Origin: Patiriisocius_A hiemis
GTDB taxonomy: Bacteria; Bacteroidota; Bacteroidia; Flavobacteriales; Flavobacteriaceae
Reading direction: 5' to 3'
Length of the DNA: 64,000 nt
Assembly (NCBI RefSeq): GCF_031846325.1
Contig: NZ_JAVRHZ010000004.1
Span: 149,599 to 213,598, forward strand
The position numbers and the translations under genes were made by a program. A model generated the notes under the pieces. It saw only the letters and a list, made by a program, of their open reading frames with translations. It made no database searches and was not told where the DNA came from. Shown here in pieces: positions 51,101 to 59,852 of this stretch. Every line of letters begins with the position of its first letter. Positions within the stretch are counted from its first letter, which is position 1.

Positions 51101-53041
51101 ATGAAGGACGAAAAAGATATTAAAGTGTATGGTGCGGATAGTATCCAAGCCTTAGAAGGAATGGAACACGTGCGTATGCGACCATCAATGTATATTGGTG
51201 ATGTTGGAGTACGAGGATTACACCATTTAGTATACGAAGTTGTAGACAATTCTATTGACGAAGCTTTAGCAGGACATTGTGATACTGTAAATGTTTGGAT
51301 AAACGAAGACAACTCTATTACTGTTCGTGATAATGGACGTGGAATCCCAGTAGATTTACATAAAAAAGAAGGTGTTTCTGCCCTTGAAGTTGTAATGACC
51401 AAAATTGGTGCAGGAGGTAAGTTTGACAAAGACTCCTATAAGGTTTCTGGAGGGCTTCACGGTGTAGGGGTTTCTGTGGTAAATGCACTTTCTGAAAGCT
51501 TAAAAGCTACTGTATATAGAAACGGTAAAATTTGGGAGCAAGAGTATGAAAGAGGAAAAACTATGTACCCTGTAAAATCTACAGGCACTACAGAAGATAG
51601 AGGTACACTTGTTACTTTTAGACCAGACCCTCAAATATTTCAACAAACGCTTGATTATAACTATGATACCCTAGCTAGTAGATTACGTGAACTAGCATAC
51701 CTTAACAAGGGAATTACCATCACTATTGAAGATAAACGTCATAAAAATGAAGATGGAAGTTTTGTTGGTGAAACATTTTATTCTGAAGAAGGACTTAAAG
51801 AATTTATTCGTTTTCTAGATGGAAATAGAGAAATGCTAATTGCAGATGTTATTGCTATGGAAGGCGAAAAAAATGACATTCCTGTAGAGGTAGCAATGGT
51901 ATATAATACTTCGTATAATGAAAACTTGCACTCGTATGTAAATAACATTAATACACACGAAGGAGGAACACATCTATCTGGTTTTAGGAGAGGATTGACG
52001 CATACCCTAAAGAAATACGCAGATGCTTCTGGAATGTTAGATAAATTAAAGTTCGATATTTCTGGAGATGATTTTAGAGAAGGACTTACAGCAATAGTTT
52101 CAGTAAAAGTAGCAGAGCCACAATTTGAAGGGCAAACTAAGACTAAACTTGGAAATCGTGAAGTGAGTTCAGCAGTAAGTCAAGCTGTTTCAGAAATGCT
52201 TGAAAACTACTTAGAAGAAAACCCAAACGATGCTAAAACTATTGTTCAAAAAGTAATCTTAGCAGCAACTGCACGTCACGCAGCACGAAAAGCTCGTGAA
52301 ATGGTGCAACGTAAAACCGTAATGAGTGGTGGAGGCTTACCTGGAAAGTTAAGTGATTGCTCAGAGCAAGACCCAGAAAAGTGTGAAGTATTCTTAGTTG
52401 AGGGAGATTCGGCGGGTGGTACTGCAAAGCAAGGACGTGACCGTAATTTTCAAGCTATTTTGCCTTTACGTGGTAAGATATTGAACGTAGAAAAAGCAAT
52501 GCAACATAAGGTGTTTGAAAATGAAGAAATTAGAAACATCTTTACAGCTCTAGGAGTAACTATTGGTACCGAAGAAGATAGCAAAGCACTTAATCTTGAA
52601 AAACTTCGCTATCACAAAGTAGTGATTATGTGTGATGCCGATGTAGATGGTAGTCATATTGCAACGTTAATTTTAACCTTCTTTTTTAGATATATGAAAG
52701 ATCTTATTGAAGCGGGTTACGTATACATTGCCACTCCTCCTTTATACCTTGTTAAAAAAGGAGCAAAAAAGAGGTATGCATGGTCTGATAAAGAAAGAGA
52801 TGCATTAAATGAAGAGTTTGGAGGTAGTGCTGCTATCCAGAGATACAAAGGTCTTGGAGAGATGAACGCAGAACAACTTTGGGATACTACAATGAACCCT
52901 GAGTTTAGAACATTACGCCAAGTAACTATAGACAATGGTACTGAAGCAGATAGAATTTTCTCAATGTTAATGGGTGATGAGGTTCCACCTCGTAGAGAAT
53001 TTATAGAGAAAAACGCTGTATATGCAAATATTGATGTTTAA
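51101..53041 (+). CDS. gyrB: DNA gyrase subunit B
   Basis: ATPase subunit of DNA gyrase, which introduces negative supercoils. The ATG at 51101 gives MKDEKDIKVYGADSIQALEG and 646 residues, normal for GyrB. The open frame to its left has no gyrase-like sequence. GHKL ATPase motifs (EVVDNSIDEALAG, DNGRGIP, GGLHGVG), the transducer domain and the TOPRIM domain (EGDSAGG, DADVDGSHI) are intact, as is the C-terminal RYKGLGEMNAEQLWDTTM. A TATATTTG -7 box is at 51058-51065. Confidence 0.97.
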   Translation: MKDEKDIKVYGADSIQALEGMEHVRMRPSMYIGDVGVRGLHHLVYEVVDNSIDEALAGHCDTVNVWINEDNSITVRDNGRGIPVDLHKKEGVSALEVVMTKIGAGGKFDKDSYKVSGGLHGVGVSVVNALSESLKATVYRNGKIWEQEYERGKTMYPVKSTGTTEDRGTLVTFRPDPQIFQQTLDYNYDTLASRLRELAYLNKGITITIEDKRHKNEDGSFVGETFYSEEGLKEFIRFLDGNREMLIADVIAMEGEKNDIPVEVAMVYNTSYNENLHSYVNNINTHEGGTHLSGFRRGLTHTLKKYADASGMLDKLKFDISGDDFREGLTAIVSVKVAEPQFEGQTKTKLGNREVSSAVSQAVSEMLENYLEENPNDAKTIVQKVILAATARHAARKAREMVQRKTVMSGGGLPGKLSDCSEQDPEKCEVFLVEGDSAGGTAKQGRDRNFQAILPLRGKILNVEKAMQHKVFENEEIRNIFTALGVTIGTEEDSKALNLEKLRYHKVVIMCDADVDGSHIATLILTFFFRYMKDLIEAGYVYIATPPLYLVKKGAKKRYAWSDKERDALNEEFGGSAAIQRYKGLGEMNAEQLWDTTMNPEFRTLRQVTIDNGTEADRIFSMLMGDEVPPRREFIEKNAVYANIDV

Positions 53042-53063
53042 TTAATAATGATTTTAGAATTAG

Positions 53064-53095
53064 AAAACACCTGCAAAATTTGCAGGTGTTTTTTT
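53064..53095 (+). terminator. gyrB terminator
   Basis: AAAACACCTGCAAA pairs with TTTGCAGGTGTTTT, followed by T residues. A strong stem shortly after the gyrB stop codon. Confidence 0.88.
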
Positions 53096-53221
53096 ATGAT
53101 TAAACTTTTCATAAAATCAAAAGTTCAAACTGATTTTAAGTAGATTATATATATTTTTGCAGCTCAATAAATTAGTAACCAATATAATCTCTTAGTAGAG
53201 AAAAATTAAAAAATAGATTTT

Positions 53222-54148
53222 ATGAAAATTACAGTTGTTGGAGCAGGAGCAGTAGGCGCAAGTTGTGCCGAATATATCGCAATTAAAAACTTTGCAAGCG
53301 AAGTTGTATTATTAGACATTAAAGAAGGATATGCAGAAGGAAAAGCGATGGATTTAATGCAAACAGCTTCCTTAAATGGTTTTGATACTCGTATTGTGGG
53401 TTCTACTAACGACTACTCTAAAACAGCAGATAGTGACATTTGTGTTATTACAAGTGGAATCCCTCGTAAACCAGGAATGACTCGTGAAGAGCTTATAGGT
53501 ATTAATGCAGGAATTGTGAAATCAGTTTCAGCAAGTCTTATAGAGCACTCTCCTAACACAATTGTGATTGTTGTGAGTAATCCTATGGATACTATGACGT
53601 ATTTAGTACACAAGACTACCAATCTTCCTAAAAACAGAATTATAGGTATGGGTGGCGCACTAGATAGTGCTCGTTTTAAGTATCGTTTAGCCGAAGCTTT
53701 AGGAGCACCTATTAGTGATGTAGACGGAATGGTAATTGGAGGTCATAGTGATAAAGGTATGGTGCCGTTAACGCGTTTGGCAACTAGAAATAGTGTTCCA
53801 GTAACAGAATTTATTTCTTCTGAAAGACTAGACCAAGTAAGAGAAGACACTAAAGTTGGTGGAGCTACTTTAACTAAGCTTTTAGGAACTTCTGCATGGT
53901 ATGCACCAGGAGCAGCTGTATCTGGATTAGTACAAGCTATTGCTTGTGACCAGAAAAAAATATTCCCTTGTTCAACTTATTTAGAAGGAGAATATGGACT
54001 AAATGACCTTTGTATTGGAGTACCTGTAGTATTAGGTCGTAACGGAATTGAAAAGATTGTTGATGTTGACTTAAATGATGCAGAAAAAGCACATATGCAA
54101 GAAAGTGCAGCAGGAGTAAGTAAAACAAATGGTTTACTAGAGTTGTAG
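53222..54148 (+). CDS. mdh: Malate dehydrogenase
   Basis: NAD-dependent TCA-cycle enzyme converting malate to oxaloacetate. Rossmann glycine motif GAGAVGASCA at 7-16, substrate arginines in TSGIPRKPGMTREELIG, VSNPMDTMTYLV, and the catalytic His in MVIGGHSDKGMVPLTR. Length 308, the LDH-like MDH type usual in this phylum. A TATTTTTG -7-like box is at 53152-53159, leaving a leader of about 60 bases. Confidence 0.96.
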   Translation: MKITVVGAGAVGASCAEYIAIKNFASEVVLLDIKEGYAEGKAMDLMQTASLNGFDTRIVGSTNDYSKTADSDICVITSGIPRKPGMTREELIGINAGIVKSVSASLIEHSPNTIVIVVSNPMDTMTYLVHKTTNLPKNRIIGMGGALDSARFKYRLAEALGAPISDVDGMVIGGHSDKGMVPLTRLATRNSVPVTEFISSERLDQVREDTKVGGATLTKLLGTSAWYAPGAAVSGLVQAIACDQKKIFPCSTYLEGEYGLNDLCIGVPVVLGRNGIEKIVDVDLNDAEKAHMQESAAGVSKTNGLLEL

Positions 54149-54179
54149 AATAATATAGTTACCTGAAAAACATATTTTT

Positions 54180-54213
54180 ATAAAGGCTACAGTTTATGTA
54201 GCCTTTATTTTTT
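54180..54213 (+). terminator. mdh terminator
   Basis: ATAAAGGCTAC, loop AGTTTAT, GTAGCCTTTAT, then a T-run. It is immediately followed by the -7 box of the next gene. Confidence 0.86.
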
Positions 54214-54221
54214 TATATTTG
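54214..54221 (+). promoter_or_regulatory. -7 box at the start of the SecD-like gene
   Basis: TATATTTG, an exact -7 consensus, ends 4 bases before the ATG at 54226. The -33 position falls in the terminator stem, where only a weak TTTA is found. Confidence 0.4.
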
Positions 54222-54225
54222 CCGC

Positions 54226-54834
54226 ATGCGTACAAAATGGTACTTAGGAGCATTTATTATTGTACTCGCTTTCTTAGGAGTTAGTGTTGAAAAATCAGCA
54301 GTTGTAAACCAAGAGATCGAAGTACAGTATAGTGACCAGAATGTTACCAGCGCGGCGCTTCAAAAAACACTTCAAGTTGTAAAACAACGCCTATTAAGTG
54401 CTGGCGTTACTAACATCCAAGTAAACCAATCTTCTACAGGTACCTTAAGAATAACGTATTACAGTACTATAGATGTAACGAGTGTACAACAGTTATTTAA
54501 TGAGGATGAGAATATTGCTATTCTTTTTTCTTCTTCAGAAAAAGACAAATCTTCTATTCCTTCAAAAGAGAAGCATGTTGATTATGAGTTTAATATTTCT
54601 GAAATACAAACCACTCAAGATATAGCAATCGATTTTGAAGGGTTGGTGATTGATTCTCAAATAGTCAATAATCAATTTTATGATATTGTACATTATACAT
54701 CTCTAGATAGAGATTATGTACTTCAAAATCTAGCTAATAAAGAAAAAGTAGCCTACCAATTCTACCAAAAAAGGTTACTAACTTATTTACCCAATCGTTT
54801 TATTCCAGAGGTTAGGGCGGGTCCTAAAGTTTAA
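54226..54834 (+). CDS. Small membrane protein resembling the SecD periplasmic domain
   Basis: A 202-residue protein with one N-terminal transmembrane segment (WYLGAFIIVLAFLGVSV). The following part (ALQKTLQVVKQRLLSAGVTNIQVNQSSTGTLRITYYSTIDVTSVQQLF) matches the pattern of the SecD P1 region in the adjacent secDF (AFEVLRKRIDKFGVTQPNIQRLGNSARILVELPGARDVERVKKL): helix, R-x-x-x-x-G-V, then a beta-hairpin. Its C-terminal half is unrecognised. It may be a SecDF accessory or a degenerate copy; this rests on motif resemblance and adjacency only. Confidence 0.6.
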   Translation: MRTKWYLGAFIIVLAFLGVSVEKSAVVNQEIEVQYSDQNVTSAALQKTLQVVKQRLLSAGVTNIQVNQSSTGTLRITYYSTIDVTSVQQLFNEDENIAILFSSSEKDKSSIPSKEKHVDYEFNISEIQTTQDIAIDFEGLVIDSQIVNNQFYDIVHYTSLDRDYVLQNLANKEKVAYQFYQKRLLTYLPNRFIPEVRAGPKV

Positions 54835-54861
54835 ATACACACTTTATTTATAGAATTACTT

Positions 54862-54905
54862 CGTCAGTTCGGGTGTCCTAAATTTATTCTGGATGTATTG
54901 AGAAC
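54862..54905. repeat. Second, degenerate copy of the dispersed repeat
   Basis: CGTCAGTTCG, then GTGTCC, a diverged middle, then GGATGTATTGAGAAC. This follows the order of the reverse complement of 17500-17544 with one gap. It sits between the SecD-like gene and secDF. Just downstream, TTCTGAAA-TCAT-TTTCAGAA (54932-54951) is a separate small hairpin without a T-run. Confidence 0.55.
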
Positions 54906-54978
54906 CAATTAACAAAGTATTCTAATTATCTATTTCTGAAATCATTTTCAGAAGCAAAAAATATATCAATAACAATCA

Positions 54979-55009
54979 TTGTCAAATTATACTGCAAATT
55001 ATATATTTG
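54979..55009 (+). promoter_or_regulatory. secDF promoter
   Basis: TTG at 54979-54981, 20 bases, TATATTTG at 55002-55009: a full match to the Bacteroidota consensus. Transcription would start near 55014, giving a leader of about 30 bases before the secDF ATG. Confidence 0.6.
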
Positions 55010-55045
55010 CTCGTTTTTTAAAAAATTGACACAAAAAATACAAGC

Positions 55046-58000
55046 ATGCAAAACAAAGGACTAATTACCGTTTTTGCCATACTTTTTGGGCTGGTAAGTT
55101 TATACCAACTCTCATATACGTATGTTGCAAACAAAGTGGAAGATGATGCAAGAAATTATGCCATCAATAACTTTTCTGAAGATCAACCTAACGAAAGAGC
55201 AGAAGCAGAAGCTCGCTACTTAGACTCTATTACCAATAGTGGTGAGTCTATTATGTTTGGGATAGACTATAAAAAATCTAAAGAAAAAGAACTTAACAAA
55301 GGACTTGATTTAAAAGGGGGTATTAATGTAATCTTGCAAGTATCTGTAAAAGATATTTTAAAAGGATTAGCTAATAATACTAAAGATCCTGCATTTAATC
55401 AAGCACTAGAAAATGCAACAGAAATTCAAAAAGATGCTCAAGAAACTTATCTTGAATCGTTCTTTACGGCTTTTGAAGATCTACCTGGGGAAAATAAATT
55501 AGCATCACCTAGTATATTCTTCAATAAAAACCTGGAAGAAGATATTAGTAGTGATATGACGAATGAGCAAGTACAAAGTGTGCTAGCCGAAAAAATAGAC
55601 GAGAATATTACTTCTGCTTTTGAAGTACTACGTAAGCGTATTGATAAGTTTGGGGTTACACAACCTAACATTCAACGTCTTGGGAACTCTGCTCGTATCT
55701 TGGTTGAATTACCAGGAGCAAGAGACGTAGAGCGTGTTAAAAAACTTGTTACTAGTACAGCACAATTAGAGTTCTGGGATGTGTATAAGTATGATGAAAT
55801 TGGAAATTTCTTAGTAGAAGCAGATGCCAAAGTAAGAGATTTAATAAAACCAGAGACACCAGAAGAAGCTGTACAAGATTCTACACAAACTGATACAGAT
55901 GAAAATGTAATTGATGACTTATTAGATGGCGAGGATGTAGAAGATGCTACTGAAGATCCTGAGGTAAGAAACCCAATATTTTCTTTAATGGTTGCTCCAG
56001 GTTTTCAAGGAGGAGCTTCTTTAGGAAGTTTTCAAGTAAAGGATACTGCAACAGTTGGCGAATACTTACGTATGCCTAAAGTAAAGTCTTTATTAACAGG
56101 TGACCAACGTAATACTAAGTTTGTTTGGGGCTTACCTACAGAACTTGAAACTGCAGATGGAGAAACTCTACAAACTTCAGTTTTATATGCCTTAAATGTA
56201 GAAAATAGAGATGGCTCTGCTCCATTAGGTGGAGGTGTTGTAGTAGGATCAGATCAAGGATTTGACCAATTAAATAACGTAGTCGTAAACATGCAAATGA
56301 ATGGGACTGGAGCTAAGATTTGGGAAGATATGACCGAATATGCATTCCAGAACCAAAGACAAATTGCTATTGTACTAGATGATGTAGTATATTCTGCTCC
56401 AACAGCAAGTAATGGTAAAATTGAAGGAGGTAGAACGCAAATCTCAGGAGACTTTACTATTGCAGAAGGAGAAGATTTAGCAAACGTATTAAGAGCCGGT
56501 AAATTACCAGCATCTGCAGATATTATTGATGCTGAGGTTGTAGGTCCAACATTAGGACAAGAAGCTATTGATAGTGGAGTTCTATCTTTTGGAATTGCCT
56601 TACTATTTGTGTTGATATGGATGATTTTTTACTACGGTAAAGCAGGTGCTTTTGCAGATATTGCATTAGCTGTAAACATACTGTTCATCTTCGGTATATT
56701 AGCTGGACTAGGAGCTGTATTAACGCTTCCTGGAATTGCAGGTATTGTATTAACTATAGGTATCTCGGTAGATGCGAACGTACTTATATTTGAGCGAATA
56801 CGAGAAGAGCTTGCTAAAGGTAAAATACAAAAAGATGCTATTAAAGACGGATTTAATAATGCCCTATCTTCTATTCTTGATGCTAACATTACAACAGGAT
56901 TAACAGGTATTATTCTTTTAGTATTTGGTACAGGACCTATTAAAGGTTTTGCAACTACACTATTAATAGGTATTGCTACCTCACTATTTACAGCCATCTT
57001 TATCACAAGATTATTTATAGATAGTTATACTAAAAACGGTAAATCGTTACCATGTTCAACTGCATTTACTAAAAACTTATTCAAAAATGTTAATATTAAC
57101 TTCCTAGGTAAGCGTAAGGTTGCTTATGTTATTTCAGGAATTTTAATAGCTATAAGTTTAGGTTCTTTATTTACAAATGGCCTTAACCAAGGTATTGATT
57201 TTGTGGGTGGGCGTACCTATACGGTTCGTTTTGATAAAGACATGGATGCACCTTCGGTACAAGAAGATTTAGTTGCTGCTTTTGGAAGTGCTGAAGCAAA
57301 AACCTACGGTAGTGCAAACCAACTTAAAATTTCAACTAAGTATAAAGTAGATGAGAGTGGAGAAGAAGTAGATGAAGAAATACAGCAATTATTATTTAAT
57401 ACCTTAAAGTCTAATTTTCCAGCAGATATGGTTTATGAAGACTTTAAAATTGAAGCAGATAATCAAACCAAAACGGCAGGTTTAATGGAGTACTATAAAG
57501 TAAATCCAACCATTGCAGATGATATTAAGCAATCATCATTCTGGGCTGTACTTGGTTCGTTAGTAGTAGTATTCTTGTATATCTTATTGCGTTTTAGAAG
57601 ATGGCAATTTAGTTTAGGTGCTGTTGCTGCCGTATTCCATGATGTATTATTGGTATTAGGTATTTTCTCTTTAACGTATAAGATAATGCCATTTAGTATG
57701 GAGATTGACCAATCGTTTATCGCGGCAATCCTTACTGTAATTGGATACTCATTAAATGATACCGTGGTTGTGTTTGACCGTATTAGAGAATACTTTAATG
57801 AACATGCAGGGTGGAAAATGAACAGAATTATTAATAGTGCCTTAAACAGCACGTTGAGTAGAACTTTAAATACTTCGGTTACTACATTAATTGTATTACT
57901 ATGTATTTTCTTAATTGGAGCAGAATCTATTAGAGGTTTAATCTTTGCATTAATAGTGGGTGTACTTGTAGGTACATATTCTTCATTATTTATTGCAACT

Positions 58001-58075
58001 CCAGTATTCTACGATACTGTTAAGAAAAGAGGTATTGATTTATCTGATAAAAAAGAAGAAGAAGAGGAAGCGTAA
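55046..58075 (+). CDS. secDF: Fused protein translocase subunit SecDF
   Basis: A 1009-residue fusion of SecD and SecF, the proton-driven partner of SecYEG that pulls secreted proteins out of the membrane. Twelve transmembrane segments in two groups of six. SecD part: DLKGGINVILQV near 92, then the P1 domain with an unusual acidic insertion (about 273-305) rich in Asp/Thr. The GIDFVGGRTYTVRF motif near 715 marks the start of SecF. The order, length and motifs are normal for Bacteroidota. Confidence 0.96.
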   Translation: MQNKGLITVFAILFGLVSLYQLSYTYVANKVEDDARNYAINNFSEDQPNERAEAEARYLDSITNSGESIMFGIDYKKSKEKELNKGLDLKGGINVILQVSVKDILKGLANNTKDPAFNQALENATEIQKDAQETYLESFFTAFEDLPGENKLASPSIFFNKNLEEDISSDMTNEQVQSVLAEKIDENITSAFEVLRKRIDKFGVTQPNIQRLGNSARILVELPGARDVERVKKLVTSTAQLEFWDVYKYDEIGNFLVEADAKVRDLIKPETPEEAVQDSTQTDTDENVIDDLLDGEDVEDATEDPEVRNPIFSLMVAPGFQGGASLGSFQVKDTATVGEYLRMPKVKSLLTGDQRNTKFVWGLPTELETADGETLQTSVLYALNVENRDGSAPLGGGVVVGSDQGFDQLNNVVVNMQMNGTGAKIWEDMTEYAFQNQRQIAIVLDDVVYSAPTASNGKIEGGRTQISGDFTIAEGEDLANVLRAGKLPASADIIDAEVVGPTLGQEAIDSGVLSFGIALLFVLIWMIFYYGKAGAFADIALAVNILFIFGILAGLGAVLTLPGIAGIVLTIGISVDANVLIFERIREELAKGKIQKDAIKDGFNNALSSILDANITTGLTGIILLVFGTGPIKGFATTLLIGIATSLFTAIFITRLFIDSYTKNGKSLPCSTAFTKNLFKNVNINFLGKRKVAYVISGILIAISLGSLFTNGLNQGIDFVGGRTYTVRFDKDMDAPSVQEDLVAAFGSAEAKTYGSANQLKISTKYKVDESGEEVDEEIQQLLFNTLKSNFPADMVYEDFKIEADNQTKTAGLMEYYKVNPTIADDIKQSSFWAVLGSLVVVFLYILLRFRRWQFSLGAVAAVFHDVLLVLGIFSLTYKIMPFSMEIDQSFIAAILTVIGYSLNDTVVVFDRIREYFNEHAGWKMNRIINSALNSTLSRTLNTSVTTLIVLLCIFLIGAESIRGLIFALIVGVLVGTYSSLFIATPVFYDTVKKRGIDLSDKKEEEEEA

Positions 58076-58096
58076 TCTCTTTCTTTTCTGAAGCAT

Positions 58097-58131
58097 AAAA
58101 AAAGCGACTAGATTTCTCTAGTCGCTTTTTT
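58097..58131 (+). terminator. secDF terminator
   Basis: AAAAAAAGCGACTAGA, loop TTTC, TCTAGTCGCTTTTTT, a near-perfect long stem with T-tract, 22 bp after the secDF stop. Confidence 0.88.
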
Positions 58132-58233
58132 ATCTTAATTAGTGTTATCTAATTATTTGTTTTTGCTTTAAATAAAACAGGCTTTTATTATGTGTTTAGT
58201 AGAAATAAAAAGAGAACACATATTAACTTTTCT

Positions 58234-58722
58234 CTAGCTTCTCGTAAATTCAAGTTTATCTCCAACTTCTAACCCCCAAGTATCAGATAAACCAGCATTT
58301 ACCTCTAAAACATACATTGCCGGTGCTTCAGAAGGTAAAGAAGTTTCATCAAAGGGTTGTGCATTTTTTTGAATGCTTACAATCTCTTTTTCTGCATTTA
58401 GGTAGATAATGTCTAAGGCAAACTCAGTATTCTTCATATAAAAAGAGCGGCGTACTTCATCATTAAAAATAAAAAGCATCCCTTGGTTATCTGGCATAGA
58501 CTTTCTATACATTAAACCAGTTTGCGTTTGGTATTCATCATCGGCAATTTCAATATCTAGTGTTATAACAATAGAGTCTGAAATAGCTTTTTTAAGTGTA
58601 CCTTCTCCTTCCTTAGTAAATGTTACTTCTTTGGTAAGTACCTTAGTATCTGTATTTTTTTTCTTGCAACCAGTAGTGAATAGAAACCCCAAAAGAGCGG
58701 CACTTATTATTACTTTTTTCAT
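58234..58722 (-). CDS. DUF192-family lipoprotein
   Basis: A 162-residue predicted lipoprotein (MKKVIISAALLGFLFTTGCKKK). The DUF192 core is present: VTLDIEIADDEYQTQTGLMYRKSMPDNQGMLFIF, RSFYMKNTEFALDIIYLN, AMYVLEVNAGLSDTWGLEVGDKLEF. Its biochemical function is unsettled. Its start overlaps the stop of lgt by one base (TAATG), so translation is coupled. Confidence 0.85.
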   Translation of the reverse strand: MKKVIISAALLGFLFTTGCKKKNTDTKVLTKEVTFTKEGEGTLKKAISDSIVITLDIEIADDEYQTQTGLMYRKSMPDNQGMLFIFNDEVRRSFYMKNTEFALDIIYLNAEKEIVSIQKNAQPFDETSLPSEAPAMYVLEVNAGLSDTWGLEVGDKLEFTRS

Positions 58723-59546
58723 TACGTTATTTTTCTATTTTTTGAAGAAACAATTAGGTACATTCCAAATAGTATAAACGGAATACTTAACCATTGACCT
58801 GTGTTAAGGAGCCAGTCTGCTCGGTCTTCTACTTGTGCCTCTTTTACAAACTCTACTAAGAATCTAACTAACCATAAGAGCACTAAGAATACTCCAAAAA
58901 TATATCCTAAATACTTTCTTTTATCTGTTTTCCAGTAAATGGACCATACTATCAAGAAAACAATTATATATCCAGCAGATTCGTATAATTGTGCAGGATG
59001 TCTTGCAAAATCTTCTCCTAATTGTTTAAAAACTACACCATAGTCAGAGCCTGTTGGTTTTCCAATAATTTCAGAATTAATAAAGTTACCAATCCTAACA
59101 AAAATTCCACCACACGTAACAGCAATAATAATCCTATCCAAGATCCATAACACTGGCTTTTTTAGTATTTTTTTGCTGTAAATAAACATTGCTATTATTA
59201 TAACAATTGCAGCGCCGTGACTCGCTAAACCTTGAAACCCAGTAAACTTAAATTCTGGTACAGTTTGTATTGGTAGTAGGACCGAAAGCGGGTCTTGAGT
59301 GATTAGTTCTGGTTGATAAAAAATAACATGCCCCAACCTAGCTCCTAAGAGGGTTGCAACAACCATATAGATAAATAAGCTGTCTAGTTTAGACTCAGGC
59401 TCCCCTTCGTTCTTAAAAATACGTTTCATGATAAACCAACCAAGCGTAAAAGCGATTACAAACATTAAGCTATAATAACGTATTACAAAAAAACCAAGGT
59501 CTATTCCTGGAGAAGGATCCCAATCAAAACTTAAGAAGTGTATCAT
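58722..59546 (-). CDS. lgt: Prolipoprotein diacylglyceryl transferase
   Basis: Membrane enzyme that puts diacylglycerol on the lipobox Cys of prolipoproteins, the first step of lipoprotein maturation; this window alone encodes more than ten likely substrates. About seven hydrophobic segments. The family signature RIGNFINSEIIGKPTG and the conserved FQGLASHGAAI are present. At 274 residues it is typical. It lies in the leftward operon folE, cysS, yidD, lgt, DUF192. Confidence 0.94.
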   Translation of the reverse strand: MIHFLSFDWDPSPGIDLGFFVIRYYSLMFVIAFTLGWFIMKRIFKNEGEPESKLDSLFIYMVVATLLGARLGHVIFYQPELITQDPLSVLLPIQTVPEFKFTGFQGLASHGAAIVIIIAMFIYSKKILKKPVLWILDRIIIAVTCGGIFVRIGNFINSEIIGKPTGSDYGVVFKQLGEDFARHPAQLYESAGYIIVFLIVWSIYWKTDKRKYLGYIFGVFLVLLWLVRFLVEFVKEAQVEDRADWLLNTGQWLSIPFILFGMYLIVSSKNRKIT

Positions 59547-59602
59547 TTCTATTTTTTAATTTAGAGTAAAGATAGCAAAATAGAGCGGGTAGGTTTTAAG
59601 AT

Positions 59603-59845
59603 TTAATTTTTTTCTTTTTTTGTTTCTGGTACAGGGTCGTAACCCTGTCCGCCCCAGGGATTACAACTCCCAATTCTTTTAATTGCTAACCAACCCCCTT
59701 TAAAAAAGCCATGTTTTTGCAGGGCCTCAACTGCATAATGTGAACAAGTTGGGCTAAACCTACAAGTGGACGGGGTTAGCGGAGAAATAAACTTTTGGTA
59801 CACACGTATCATTACAATGAATGGATATGTGAGTGCCTTTTTCAA
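59603..59845 (-). CDS. yidD: Membrane protein insertion efficiency factor YidD
   Basis: A small, 80-residue protein that assists YidC-dependent membrane insertion. The family pattern is complete: YQKFISPLTPSTCRFSPTCSHYAVEAL, then KGGWLAIKRIGSCNPWGGQGYDPVP. Three conserved cysteines. It sits 7 bp downstream of cysS and 56 bp from lgt. Confidence 0.93.
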   Translation of the reverse strand: MKKALTYPFIVMIRVYQKFISPLTPSTCRFSPTCSHYAVEALQKHGFFKGGWLAIKRIGSCNPWGGQGYDPVPETKKEKN

Positions 59846-59852
59846 AATAGTT

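Noticed and set aside
54932..54951. Terminator hairpin between the SecD-like gene and secDF
   Set aside because: The stem is AT-rich and is followed by A-rich rather than T-rich sequence; it is only noted as a small hairpin.
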